The position numbers and the translations under genes were made by a program. The notes beneath the pieces were generated by a model. The model saw nothing but the letters and a program-made list of their open reading frames with translations. It searched no databases and had not been told where the DNA came from. A stretch of DNA of 5,680 nt, from contig JAPKEI010000188.1 of assembly GCA_028872685.1 (NCBI GenBank), positions 1 through 5,680 on the forward strand. Reading direction: 5' to 3'. Source of the stretch: Verrucomicrobiota bacterium. GTDB taxonomy: Bacteria > Verrucomicrobiota > Verrucomicrobiia > Limisphaerales > UBA1100. Positions 1 through 5,680 of this stretch are shown one piece after another; the stretch's first letter is position 1, and each line of letters begins with the position of its first letter.

Positions 1-1261
1 GCTCCAACACACGCGCGCGCACTTTTGGGCGATTATCGGCGAGAAGATTGGCGAAGGCGTTGAGGGATATATTTTTCCATTCCAAAGACGTGCCGAGTGG
101 GTCGCTTACTTTGGTCGCACCTTTTTTGCGAATGCGATAGACGCCGCCCTTGTGTTCGGGCCGCGAGATGCGCGAGAGGGGGCATTGGTCAATATACCAG
201 CCGCCGGTGTCGATGACGATAAGGCTGCCATCGGGCGCTTCGAGCACGTCAGTTGGATGAAAGTCGGGGTCGGTTGACACGAGGAAATCGCTGTCCTCGG
301 AAGTGAAGGTTGCACCACTGCGTTTCAAAATGTGGCGCTGGATGCGATGCGGATTAAACTGCGCGCTGAAGAGGTTGCCACGAAAGGCATTGCCGAAGCT
401 CAACCCCGAGTGACGGTGCAATCCCGCCGGGGCCACGCGGGCGAAGCGGGTCATTGGGCCGAGCAAATCTCCCGTGCGCGTGAACTCGGCCACGCTCGAA
501 TGCCATTTTTGGTACACACCACCCTCTAGAAAATGCATCAGCGAATCGCGCTGGCCGTTCTTCGGATTGGTGAAATAAGTCATCGTGCCGATCATTTCGC
601 CGCCGGGGGTGAAGACGATTTCCACGGGATTGTCGAAGCCACCGCCCGCCACCGATTCCAATTGCGTGCCATCGGCCCGCATCCGCCAAATCCGCGAGGC
701 GAGTCCTTTGAAACTGCGGCCGTCCTTGGTTTTTATATCAAATCCGTGCCGGCCATCGGTGAGATACAACCACCCTTCCGGCCCAAGAAATGGCCCGTGC
801 AAACTCGCCGTTCCGCGCACGTGCCAACCGCTGGCGAGCACCTCGCGCGCATCGGCTTTGCCGTCGCCATCGGTATCGCGCAACCGCAGTACATCCGGCG
901 GTGACGCGGTGTACACGCTGCCGCGCCAGCAAAGAATCCCCATCGGGATGCCCACCTTTTCGGCGTACACCGTGCTGCGATCAAACTGCCCGTCGGCGTT
1001 CGTGTCCTCGAGCATCAGGATTTTGCACTCCGGTTTTTCGCTCATTGCCTTGCCACCAATATTTTTGCCGGAAGAAGCTGCGATAAAAAGACGTCCCTTC
1101 GAATCGAAATCCGCCAACATTCCAAACGGTGCCAACTCCGGGCCTGCGGCCAGTTCAACGGAAAAGCCATCCGCCACCGAGATCGCCGCCAAGCCGCGAG
1201 GTGACGCGCCAAAGCACGCAACGGGAAAAAATAAACAAAGAAATAACCAACGCATATTCAT
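1..1261 (-). CDS. PVC-type membrane-bound dehydrogenase (PQQ-sugar-dehydrogenase-like beta-propeller), 3' end missing
   Basis: The frame is open from ATG at 1261 to the left edge, giving 420 codons and no stop, so the gene is cut by the window. The first ~18 residues (MNMRWLFLCLFFPVACFG) form a signal peptide, so the protein is probably exported. Residues ~27-380 resemble the PVC dehydrogenase N-terminal domain (TIGR02604-like), a propeller related to soluble glucose/sorbosone dehydrogenases. Markers are HGPFLGPEGWLYLTDG (155-170), GLSFGNAFRGNLFSAQFNPHR (within 286-306) and IDTGGWYIDQCP (350-361), followed by GGVYRIRKKG. Two calcium-loop motifs occur at 86-94 and 129-140. Residues 401-420 (NAFANLLADNRPKVRARVLE) look like the first HEAT repeat; family members usually continue with HEAT repeats and often a C-terminal haem c domain, which would lie outside. 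No CxxCH is present here. The substrate is unknown. ATG at 1255 is an equally possible start; neither has a clear Shine-Dalgarno. It is the last visible gene of the likely operon. Confidence 0.88.
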   Translation of the reverse strand, partial: MNMRWLFLCLFFPVACFGASPRGLAAISVADGFSVELAAGPELAPFGMLADFDSKGRLFIAASSGKNIGGKAMSEKPECKILMLEDTNADGQFDRSTVYAEKVGIPMGILCWRGSVYTASPPDVLRLRDTDGDGKADAREVLASGWHVRGTASLHGPFLGPEGWLYLTDGRHGFDIKTKDGRSFKGLASRIWRMRADGTQLESVAGGGFDNPVEIVFTPGGEMIGTMTYFTNPKNGQRDSLMHFLEGGVYQKWHSSVAEFTRTGDLLGPMTRFARVAPAGLHRHSGLSFGNAFRGNLFSAQFNPHRIQRHILKRSGATFTSEDSDFLVSTDPDFHPTDVLEAPDGSLIVIDTGGWYIDQCPLSRISRPEHKGGVYRIRKKGATKVSDPLGTSLEWKNISLNAFANLLADNRPKVRARVLE

Positions 1262-1308
1262 GGTGAGGCATGAAGTATGACCCGCCAAGCAGCCATGGCG
1301 AGGGAAAA
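1262..1308. other. 47-bp spacer between symporter and dehydrogenase genes
   Basis: This short gap shows no terminator with a U-tract and no recognisable promoter, which supports co-transcription. It holds only a weak 5-bp inverted repeat (CGCCA at 1283-1287, TGGCG at 1296-1300, 8-nt loop). No AGGAGG-like site stands before the ATG at 1261; the bases just upstream on the coding strand read TGCCTCACC. Confidence 0.5.
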
Positions 1309-2790
1309 TCAACTCATCGAATTGCGAATCCGGCTCACCCCAAGTCCCACCAAGAAAATTGTCAGCGTGCCGATCACAGTGATCATGTTGGCGTGAAAGG
1401 GGCTGCGGAGATTTTCGGGGAATGCATCGGCAAAAGTCGTCCAACAAATCACGAGCACGCCGATGATCACGCCGGTCAGGGCGGCGACGTTGTCGGCTTT
1501 GCGGGCGATGAGTCCCAACAAGAACAGGCCAAGCATTCCGCCGGCAAAAATGCCGGAAAGTTTCCACCACGCATCGAGCAGACTTTTCTGGCCCATCATC
1601 GCCAAGGCCACGCCGGTGCCGAGCACGCCCCAGAACAACGTGGCTCCGCGCAGGATTTTCAGGGCATCCGTTTCGCTCTCGCCACGCTTGAGATGGCGTT
1701 GAAAAAAATCCTTAAGGGTGACAGTTGCCGAGCTGTTAAGGCTGGTGTCGATGCTACTCATGGCGGCGGCGCAGATGGCGGCCAACAGTAAACCGGCCAT
1801 GCCGACGGGGAGTTTGTGCGCAATGAAATGCGGAAGCACTTGATCTGCGTAACCCTCGGGGTGCGCGGCCTGCAATTCCTGCAGCAGCGCGGGGCTGGCT
1901 TCGTAATAGCTGAACAGCAGCGAGCCAATCAGGAAAAAGAGCGCGGACACCGGCACGTACAATAGCGCGCCAAGCCACACGGAGCGGCGGGCGGCGGCAT
2001 CATCGCGTGCGGCGTGGTAGCGTTGCACGTAGTTTTGGTCGATCCCGAAGTTGTTGAGGTTGATGAAGAAACCAAAAAGCAGGATGACCCAAACGGTGGA
2101 TTGCGTGAAGTCGGTCGCGAAACTGCCGAGGCTGAATTTGTTCGCGGCCGCCGCACCGTGTAGTGCCTCGCTTGCGCCATTTGGATGGCCGGTGATTAAC
2201 AGCACCGCGATCACCATCGCGCCGGCGAGCAGCACGAGGCTTTGGATGACATCCGTCCAAATGACCGCCTCGATACCGCCGAGCAGCGTGTACAAGGTCA
2301 CCGCCACGCCCGCGCCAATGATGATGGCCGGCAGGCTCCAGCCCGTGAGTGCGTGCAACGCCATTGATACGCCAAATAAAATTGCGCCCACGCGCGCCAG
2401 TTGCGTGAGTAGATAACAGGCGAGCGCATACGAGCGCGCCCACGGGCCGAAGCGTTTTTCCAAATGCTGATAAGCAGAAATCTCACCGCTGCCGCGATAA
2501 AAGGGCACAAAATATTTTACCGCCACCCACGCGGCGAGCGGCAGCGTGAGGCTGAAAACAAATGCGTTCCAGTTGCCGCCGTAGGCTTTGCCCGGCACGC
2601 CGATAAAAGTATTGCTGGAAAGAAACGTGCCGAAGATGGAAAGCCCCACCACCCAACCGGGCAGCGATCCGCTGGCGGCCATAAAATGCGCCGAGGTGCG
2701 ATTGCGTCGCGCAAACCACGCGCCCAAGCCGACCACCGCGATGAGGTAAATCCCCAACACGGTGAGATCAATGGCGGAGAGGCGCTGCAC
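1309..2790 (-). CDS. Sodium:solute symporter (SSS family)
   Basis: This 493-residue inner-membrane protein has about 13 hydrophobic helices (roughly 8-26, 44-66, 77-98, 120-149, 152-170, 180-199, 230-247, 271-294, 329-356, 380-402, 409-428, 432-456, 468-485), the size and layout of PutP/SGLT-type Na+ symporters. Family motifs are clear: the SSS signature GGIEAVIWTDVIQ at 171-183, GIDQNYVQRYHAARD at 249-263, and the broken first-core-helix region SSNTFIGVPG at 58-67. AAAMSSIDTSLNSS at 341-354 aligns with the Na2-site helix of vSGLT; S345 and S346 match its S364 and S365, and A342 its A361. Translation starts at GTG 2790, immediately after the TAA of the upstream hydrolase gene, so translational coupling is likely. 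No ATG lies before the first helix. The substrate is not deducible; sugars, sialic acid, amino acids and other organic acids are all known for the family. The neighbours suggest a product of an exported hydrolase. Confidence 0.93.
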   Translation of the reverse strand: MQRLSAIDLTVLGIYLIAVVGLGAWFARRNRTSAHFMAASGSLPGWVVGLSIFGTFLSSNTFIGVPGKAYGGNWNAFVFSLTLPLAAWVAVKYFVPFYRGSGEISAYQHLEKRFGPWARSYALACYLLTQLARVGAILFGVSMALHALTGWSLPAIIIGAGVAVTLYTLLGGIEAVIWTDVIQSLVLLAGAMVIAVLLITGHPNGASEALHGAAAANKFSLGSFATDFTQSTVWVILLFGFFINLNNFGIDQNYVQRYHAARDDAAARRSVWLGALLYVPVSALFFLIGSLLFSYYEASPALLQELQAAHPEGYADQVLPHFIAHKLPVGMAGLLLAAICAAAMSSIDTSLNSSATVTLKDFFQRHLKRGESETDALKILRGATLFWGVLGTGVALAMMGQKSLLDAWWKLSGIFAGGMLGLFLLGLIARKADNVAALTGVIIGVLVICWTTFADAFPENLRSPFHANMITVIGTLTIFLVGLGVSRIRNSMS

Positions 2791-4149
2791 TTATTTTGCC
2801 CGTTTTACAAACGGCAGCGTCTTGGGCGTCACCACCACACCGGTGGTGAATTTGAACGGCTTCACTTTGCCGGGGAAGGTGAGCTCGATGAAGGCGGCGG
2901 TCCAACCCTTGGGCGGTCGCGCGGATGGGGCGTGGTAAGCACCATCGGCACGCGGACGGAGGAGGGTGCTGCGCCATTTGGGGCCGAGCTTGTCGATGCG
3001 GAAATCGCGCGCGTTCGGATTGGTGGCACGCCACAGGCGCACTTCTTTCGGCTTGTCCTTGGCACGCACGGTGAGCGCGCCGGTTTTTTCCACGGCCCAT
3101 TCGTAGCGCGGCAGCGGCGTCTTGTTTAGGATGGCGTGATAAAATGCCACAAGACTGTCGATCGCATCGCTGTCGCCAAGGCTGTGGCCGGTGTTGGGGA
3201 CGTAGCGGAGATGCTTTGGGCCTTTCAATTCCTTCCAATAAAACTGCCAGGAATCAGGCAGGAAAAACTGGTCGCCAGCGGAGTTGAGGCAAAACTTTGG
3301 CATCGTGAGGCGGTCACGATATTCGTAAGGGTCCTCGATGCGCTTGAGCTTGGCGAACTCGGGCGAGCCCATCCATTTCATGATGCGCAATTCCGTGTAA
3401 TCGTGCACCGCCTCGGCATAGCCGCCGTAGGCATCGCGATGATGCTTGAAGCTCGCCTCGGTGTTCAGCATATCAATGACAATCGGGATGATCGCCACCA
3501 CGCGCTGGTCAACCGCGGCCGTGCTCCATGTCGTCCAGCCGCGCTTAGAAGCGCCGGTGACCACGAAGCGATCCACCTTCACGTCGCCGCCTTTTTGAGT
3601 AGCCATAAAATCCGTCACCGTGTCCAGCGCGCGCACGGCGGCCTTGGTCATCGGCAGTCGCAGCGGCCATTTTTCATCGCCGGTTTTCAAAAACTTATCC
3701 CACGAGTACGCGATGATGGCGTCCTCGGAGCGCGTGCGTTTTTCACCTACAAACACCAGCGGCTGATTGGGCACCATGCTAATCTCCGCCACCACTGACT
3801 GCGTAGCGCGTGCGATGGCCACGAGTTCCGTGGGCGCGCTCGGCACTTTGTCATCGTTGCCGCCGCCGCCGATGTACAGCAAACCGGTGGAGTGCTTCAC
3901 CCGCGCGGGTTTGACGATCGTCACCCAATGCCGCCACTCGGGGCGGTTGACTTCTTTTTTGGTGAGATAGCGCTGCGAAGTCATATCGAGAACAAACACC
4001 GTGGCATCATCCACGCGCTGCGTTTTCACCAAACGATATTGATAAGCCGCATCCGGCTTGGCCACGTAGCGATCGAGGGCGGTTTTTTGATCCGCCGCAA
4101 AACTTGTGGCAACCGTGGCGATAAGACAAATTGGGAGCAATCGACTCAT
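2791..4149 (-). CDS. PhoPQ-activated pathogenicity-related (PqaA-like) alpha/beta hydrolase, exported
   Basis: The protein has 452 residues from ATG 4149. This start is chosen because MSRLLPICLIATVATSFAADQ is a complete signal peptide, probably cut near SFA-A; a TTG 13 codons upstream (4188) would put a charged stretch in front of it. The body matches the PqaA-related family (PF10142), an alpha/beta hydrolase fold. LYIGGGGND (91-99) is the likely oxyanion-hole strand and loop. TGASKRGWTTW (198-208) is the nucleophile elbow, with Ser201. NSAGDQFFLPD (289-299) offers Asp293, and VPNTGHSLGD (317-326) offers His322, so a Ser-Asp-His triad looks complete. Known relatives include Salmonella PqaA and Dictyostelium AprA; no substrate is established, and the name reflects history rather than virulence here. 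The C-terminal ~100 residues look like a beta-rich accessory domain. The gene lies 101 bp after the DUF1501 gene and abuts the symporter gene. No good Shine-Dalgarno is seen. Confidence 0.9.
   Translation of the reverse strand: MSRLLPICLIATVATSFAADQKTALDRYVAKPDAAYQYRLVKTQRVDDATVFVLDMTSQRYLTKKEVNRPEWRHWVTIVKPARVKHSTGLLYIGGGGNDDKVPSAPTELVAIARATQSVVAEISMVPNQPLVFVGEKRTRSEDAIIAYSWDKFLKTGDEKWPLRLPMTKAAVRALDTVTDFMATQKGGDVKVDRFVVTGASKRGWTTWSTAAVDQRVVAIIPIVIDMLNTEASFKHHRDAYGGYAEAVHDYTELRIMKWMGSPEFAKLKRIEDPYEYRDRLTMPKFCLNSAGDQFFLPDSWQFYWKELKGPKHLRYVPNTGHSLGDSDAIDSLVAFYHAILNKTPLPRYEWAVEKTGALTVRAKDKPKEVRLWRATNPNARDFRIDKLGPKWRSTLLRPRADGAYHAPSARPPKGWTAAFIELTFPGKVKPFKFTTGVVVTPKTLPFVKRAK
2800..2814 (-). other. 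Small perfect hairpin next to the symporter start codon
   Basis: In the message the sequence CCGTTT-GTA-AAACGG forms a 6-bp stem with a 3-nt loop. It lies in the last codons of the hydrolase gene, and its 3' arm ends 9 nt before the GTG of the symporter, where a ribosome-binding site would sit. No U-run follows, so it is not a terminator. A stem this short can arise by chance. Confidence 0.35.
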
Positions 4150-4250
4150 AATGTACCGAGAGACTAAAGTGTGCGCCCGAAGCTGCAAGCCGATTTACTC
4201 AGTGGTTTAGCGCGAAGGATCGTCCCGCCGCTCGCTGGGTCGCGAAATCC
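4150..4250. other. 101-bp spacer between DUF1501 and hydrolase genes
   Basis: No gene, terminator hairpin with U-tract, or convincing sigma-70 promoter is seen. TTGCAG and TTTAGT occur on the coding strand but are only 14 nt apart and match the consensus poorly. The spacer is longer than the others, so a separate promoter for the hydrolase cannot be ruled out. Confidence 0.4.
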
Positions 4251-5588
4251 TTACGCCACAATCTCCTGAATCACATGCCCAAAATCGCGCTCGAGGCGCT
4301 TGTGGCCGGGAACTTCCATTCGTTCGGGCTCGAGGCCGAGTTGATGCAGGAGAGTGGCATGGATGTCGGTGACGTAGTGGGGGTGTTGCTCGGTGTGAAA
4401 ACCAATCTCGTCGGTAGTGCCGTGCGCGAGGCCGCCCTTGAGACCGCCGCCGGCCATCCACACGCTGAAGCCGTAGGGATGATGGTCGCGGCCGTTGCCG
4501 CCTTGCGAGCCGGGGGTGCGGCCGAATTCAGTGGCGAAGACGACGAGTGTTTCGTCGAGCATGCCACGTGATTTTAAATCCTTCAGCAATCCGGCGACGG
4601 GGCGGTCCACTTGCATGGCCAATTCGGAGTGCTTCGCCTTCAAATTGGAGTGCTGATCCCACGCGCCGGCCGCACCGCTGCCGTGCATGATTTGAATGAA
4701 CCGAACACCTCGCTCCACGAACCGCCGCGCGGCAAGCAGTTGCTGACCAAAGGGCTTCGTTTCCTTTTGGTCGAACCCGTAAAGTTTTTTGGTTGCCTCG
4801 GTTTCCCTATCAAAATTCACCACGCCCGGCACGGACGTCTGCATGCGGTACGCCAGCTCGTACGACTTAATGCGCGCTTCCAGCTTCGCGTCGTTTGGAT
4901 AATTTTTTTGGCTGTGACGGTTCAGTCGGTTGACCAATCCGAAACCGAGCAGTTGCTCCGTGGAGGTGATGTCGCCCTCGGGGCGGGCGTAGTCGAGCGG
5001 GTTCTTGGGGTCAATCTTCAGCTTCACCTCGTCGTAAGCGGGGCCGAGGTAATGGCCGTCGCTGCGGTCAAAATAACGCGGCCCCATGCCGATGAACTGC
5101 GGTAGATTTTCGTTCAGTGTGCCGAGTCCGTAGTTCACCCACGCACCAATCGTCGGCACGCGCGGGTCCAACATATGCCGACCGGAATGAAACTGCACTT
5201 GCGCGCCGTGGTTGTCGTCGGTGGTCCACATCGAGCGAATCACCGCGAGGTCATCAATGCACCCGCCGAGGTGCGGAAACCAATCGCTCACCTCTATGCC
5301 GCTCTGCCCGTATTTTTTGTAACCCACCTGCAGCGGATACAGCTTCGTGCGCTGCTGTCCGTTGGCGTCGTTCACCACCACCACGCGCACCTTCTTCAGC
5401 CGCTCCCTATCCATCACGTATTTGAAACGCGTCTCGCCAATCGATTTTCCCGCGAGTGTGTTGAGCATTGGTTTCGGGTCAAAACTCTCCATATGGCTCA
5501 CGCCGCCGCGCATGAATAGCCAAATCACACTCTTCGCTTTCGGCGCAAAATGCGCTAGCCGTGACTGACTCTCTGCGCTACGCAGCAT
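4251..5588 (-). CDS. DUF1501 sulfatase-like protein, N-terminal leader disrupted
   Basis: From ATG 5588 this encodes 445 residues of the DUF1501 family, which has the alkaline phosphatase/sulfatase fold and is abundant in Planctomycetes and Verrucomicrobiota. Markers are SVIWLFMRGGVSHMESFDPKP (within 20-40), TTDDNHGAQVQFHSGRH (122-138), the conserved W-D-x-H at 310-313, FATEFGRTPG (351-360), GRDHHPYGFSVWMAGGG (366-382) and DIHATLLHQLGLEP (408-421). The body is full length and intact, with the usual family C-terminus. The enzymatic role is unproven; the Asp/His set suggests a metal-dependent hydrolase. Family members normally begin with a twin-arginine (Tat) leader. Here ATG 5588 lies just after where a leader's hydrophobic core would end, and 17 upstream in-frame codons (5639-5589) still encode that core, LQATNSGLGFGSLALSS. 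No ATG, GTG or TTG lies between the in-frame TAG at 5678-5676 and ATG 5588. As drawn, the product would be unexported. It is the first visible gene of the likely operon. Confidence 0.85.
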   Translation of the reverse strand: MLRSAESQSRLAHFAPKAKSVIWLFMRGGVSHMESFDPKPMLNTLAGKSIGETRFKYVMDRERLKKVRVVVVNDANGQQRTKLYPLQVGYKKYGQSGIEVSDWFPHLGGCIDDLAVIRSMWTTDDNHGAQVQFHSGRHMLDPRVPTIGAWVNYGLGTLNENLPQFIGMGPRYFDRSDGHYLGPAYDEVKLKIDPKNPLDYARPEGDITSTEQLLGFGLVNRLNRHSQKNYPNDAKLEARIKSYELAYRMQTSVPGVVNFDRETEATKKLYGFDQKETKPFGQQLLAARRFVERGVRFIQIMHGSGAAGAWDQHSNLKAKHSELAMQVDRPVAGLLKDLKSRGMLDETLVVFATEFGRTPGSQGGNGRDHHPYGFSVWMAGGGLKGGLAHGTTDEIGFHTEQHPHYVTDIHATLLHQLGLEPERMEVPGHKRLERDFGHVIQEIVA

Positions 5589-5639
5589 CGATGAAAGCGC
5601 AAGACTCCCAAAGCCAAGTCCCGAGTTAGTTGCTTGTAG
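5589..5639 (-). other. Remnant of Tat leader (hydrophobic region) in frame with the DUF1501 gene
   Basis: Read in the frame of the downstream gene, these 17 codons give LQATNSGLGFGSLALSS, continuing directly into MLRSAESQ. DUF1501 proteins typically start with a short run holding RR-x-FL, then a Gly/Ala/Leu-rich stretch of this kind, then the mature domain. The Gly/Leu/Ala part is present. The Met and twin-Arg part is not; the tandem repeat occupies its place. The first four residues (LQAT) are encoded within or at the edge of the repeat. Confidence 0.65.
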
Positions 5640-5680
5640 TTGCTTGTAGTTGCTTGTAGTTGCTTCTAGTTGCTTCTAGT
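5631..5680. repeat. Tandem 10-bp repeat, five copies, running off the right edge
   Basis: On the plus strand there are three perfect copies of TGCTTGTAGT (5631-5660) followed by two copies of TGCTTCTAGT (5661-5680), which differ by one base (G to C at position 6 of the unit). There are no spacers, so this is a simple tandem array and not CRISPR. A 4-base partial match, TAGT at 5627-5630, precedes it. The array reaches the last base, so the true copy number is unknown. On the minus strand the unit reads ACTACAAGCA or ACTAGAAGCA and lies in the 5' end of the DUF1501 reading frame. Confidence 0.97.

Noticed and set aside
1214..1216. Lipoprotein signal at Cys16 of the dehydrogenase (PVAC)
   Set aside because: Position -3 is Pro instead of Leu/Val/Ile, so the lipobox is not met; ordinary signal peptidase cleavage near residue 18 is more likely.
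1259..1271. ATG at 1271-1269 as the start of the dehydrogenase
   Set aside because: It is in a different frame from the family sequence, which starts at 1261 or 1255.
585..1280. Long plus-strand open frame of 231 codons antisense to the dehydrogenase gene
   Set aside because: Its product is rich in Pro, Ser and Arg with no recognisable domain, while the opposite strand encodes a clear family protein with a signal peptide. It is a GC-bias shadow.
1283..1300. Hairpin after the symporter gene as a terminator
   Set aside because: The 5-bp stem has an 8-nt loop and no U-tract, so it is too weak to terminate.
2464..3798. Two plus-strand open frames (2464-3129 and 3136-3798) of about 220 codons each
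   Set aside because: They run opposite the symporter and hydrolase genes, whose motifs are unmistakable. The antisense products show no domains, only composition effects.
4150..4188. TTG start at 4188, extending the hydrolase by 13 residues
   Set aside because: The extension places a polar stretch with three Arg (MQLRAHTLVSRYI) in front of an already complete signal peptide; ATG 4149 is better.
4150..4190. Sigma-70 promoter upstream of the hydrolase
   Set aside because: The TTGCAG and TTTAGT boxes match poorly and are only 14 nt apart.
5631..5680. CRISPR-like array
   Set aside because: The units are 10 bp and directly abutting, with no spacers.

Overview
This 5.68-kb window carries four genes, all on the minus strand and read from right to left. 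It looks like chromosomal DNA of a Verrucomicrobiota bacterium, or less likely a planctomycete. Three of the four protein families point that way: a DUF1501 sulfatase-like protein, a PVC-type 'membrane-bound dehydrogenase' beta-propeller protein with EF-hand-like loops, and a PqaA-type hydrolase. The GC-rich coding bias and the lack of clear Shine-Dalgarno sequences also fit. The genus cannot be read from the sequence.

Layout in transcription order. (1) 5588-4251 encodes a DUF1501 protein of the alkaline phosphatase/sulfatase fold. (2) A 101-bp spacer follows, with no visible terminator. (3) 4149-2791 encodes an exported PhoPQ-activated pathogenicity-related (PqaA) family alpha/beta hydrolase. 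(4) 2790-1309 encodes a 13-helix sodium:solute symporter whose GTG start directly abuts the TAA of the hydrolase gene, in the same reading frame. (5) After a 47-bp spacer, 1261 to the left edge encodes the first 420 residues of a PVC-type dehydrogenase, cut where its HEAT-repeat region begins. With one orientation, short gaps and no terminators, the set reads as one operon. The promoter would lie beyond the right edge.

How the genes may work together (inference): two or three exported proteins act on a substrate outside the cytoplasmic membrane, and the symporter imports a product with Na+. The substrate cannot be told from sequence.

The most unusual signal is at the right edge. Five head-to-tail copies of a 10-bp unit run to the last base and sit inside what should be the Tat leader of the DUF1501 protein. 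The leader's hydrophobic part is still encoded in frame upstream of the first ATG. The expected Met and twin arginines are replaced by repeat, and an in-frame TAG lies in the outermost copy. The unit matches the leader's own Leu-Gln-Ala codons, so the tract may have grown out of the gene. Ten is not a multiple of three, so copy-number change would switch the frame. This could be a contingency (phase-variable) tract, a broken gene, or an assembly artefact at a contig end.
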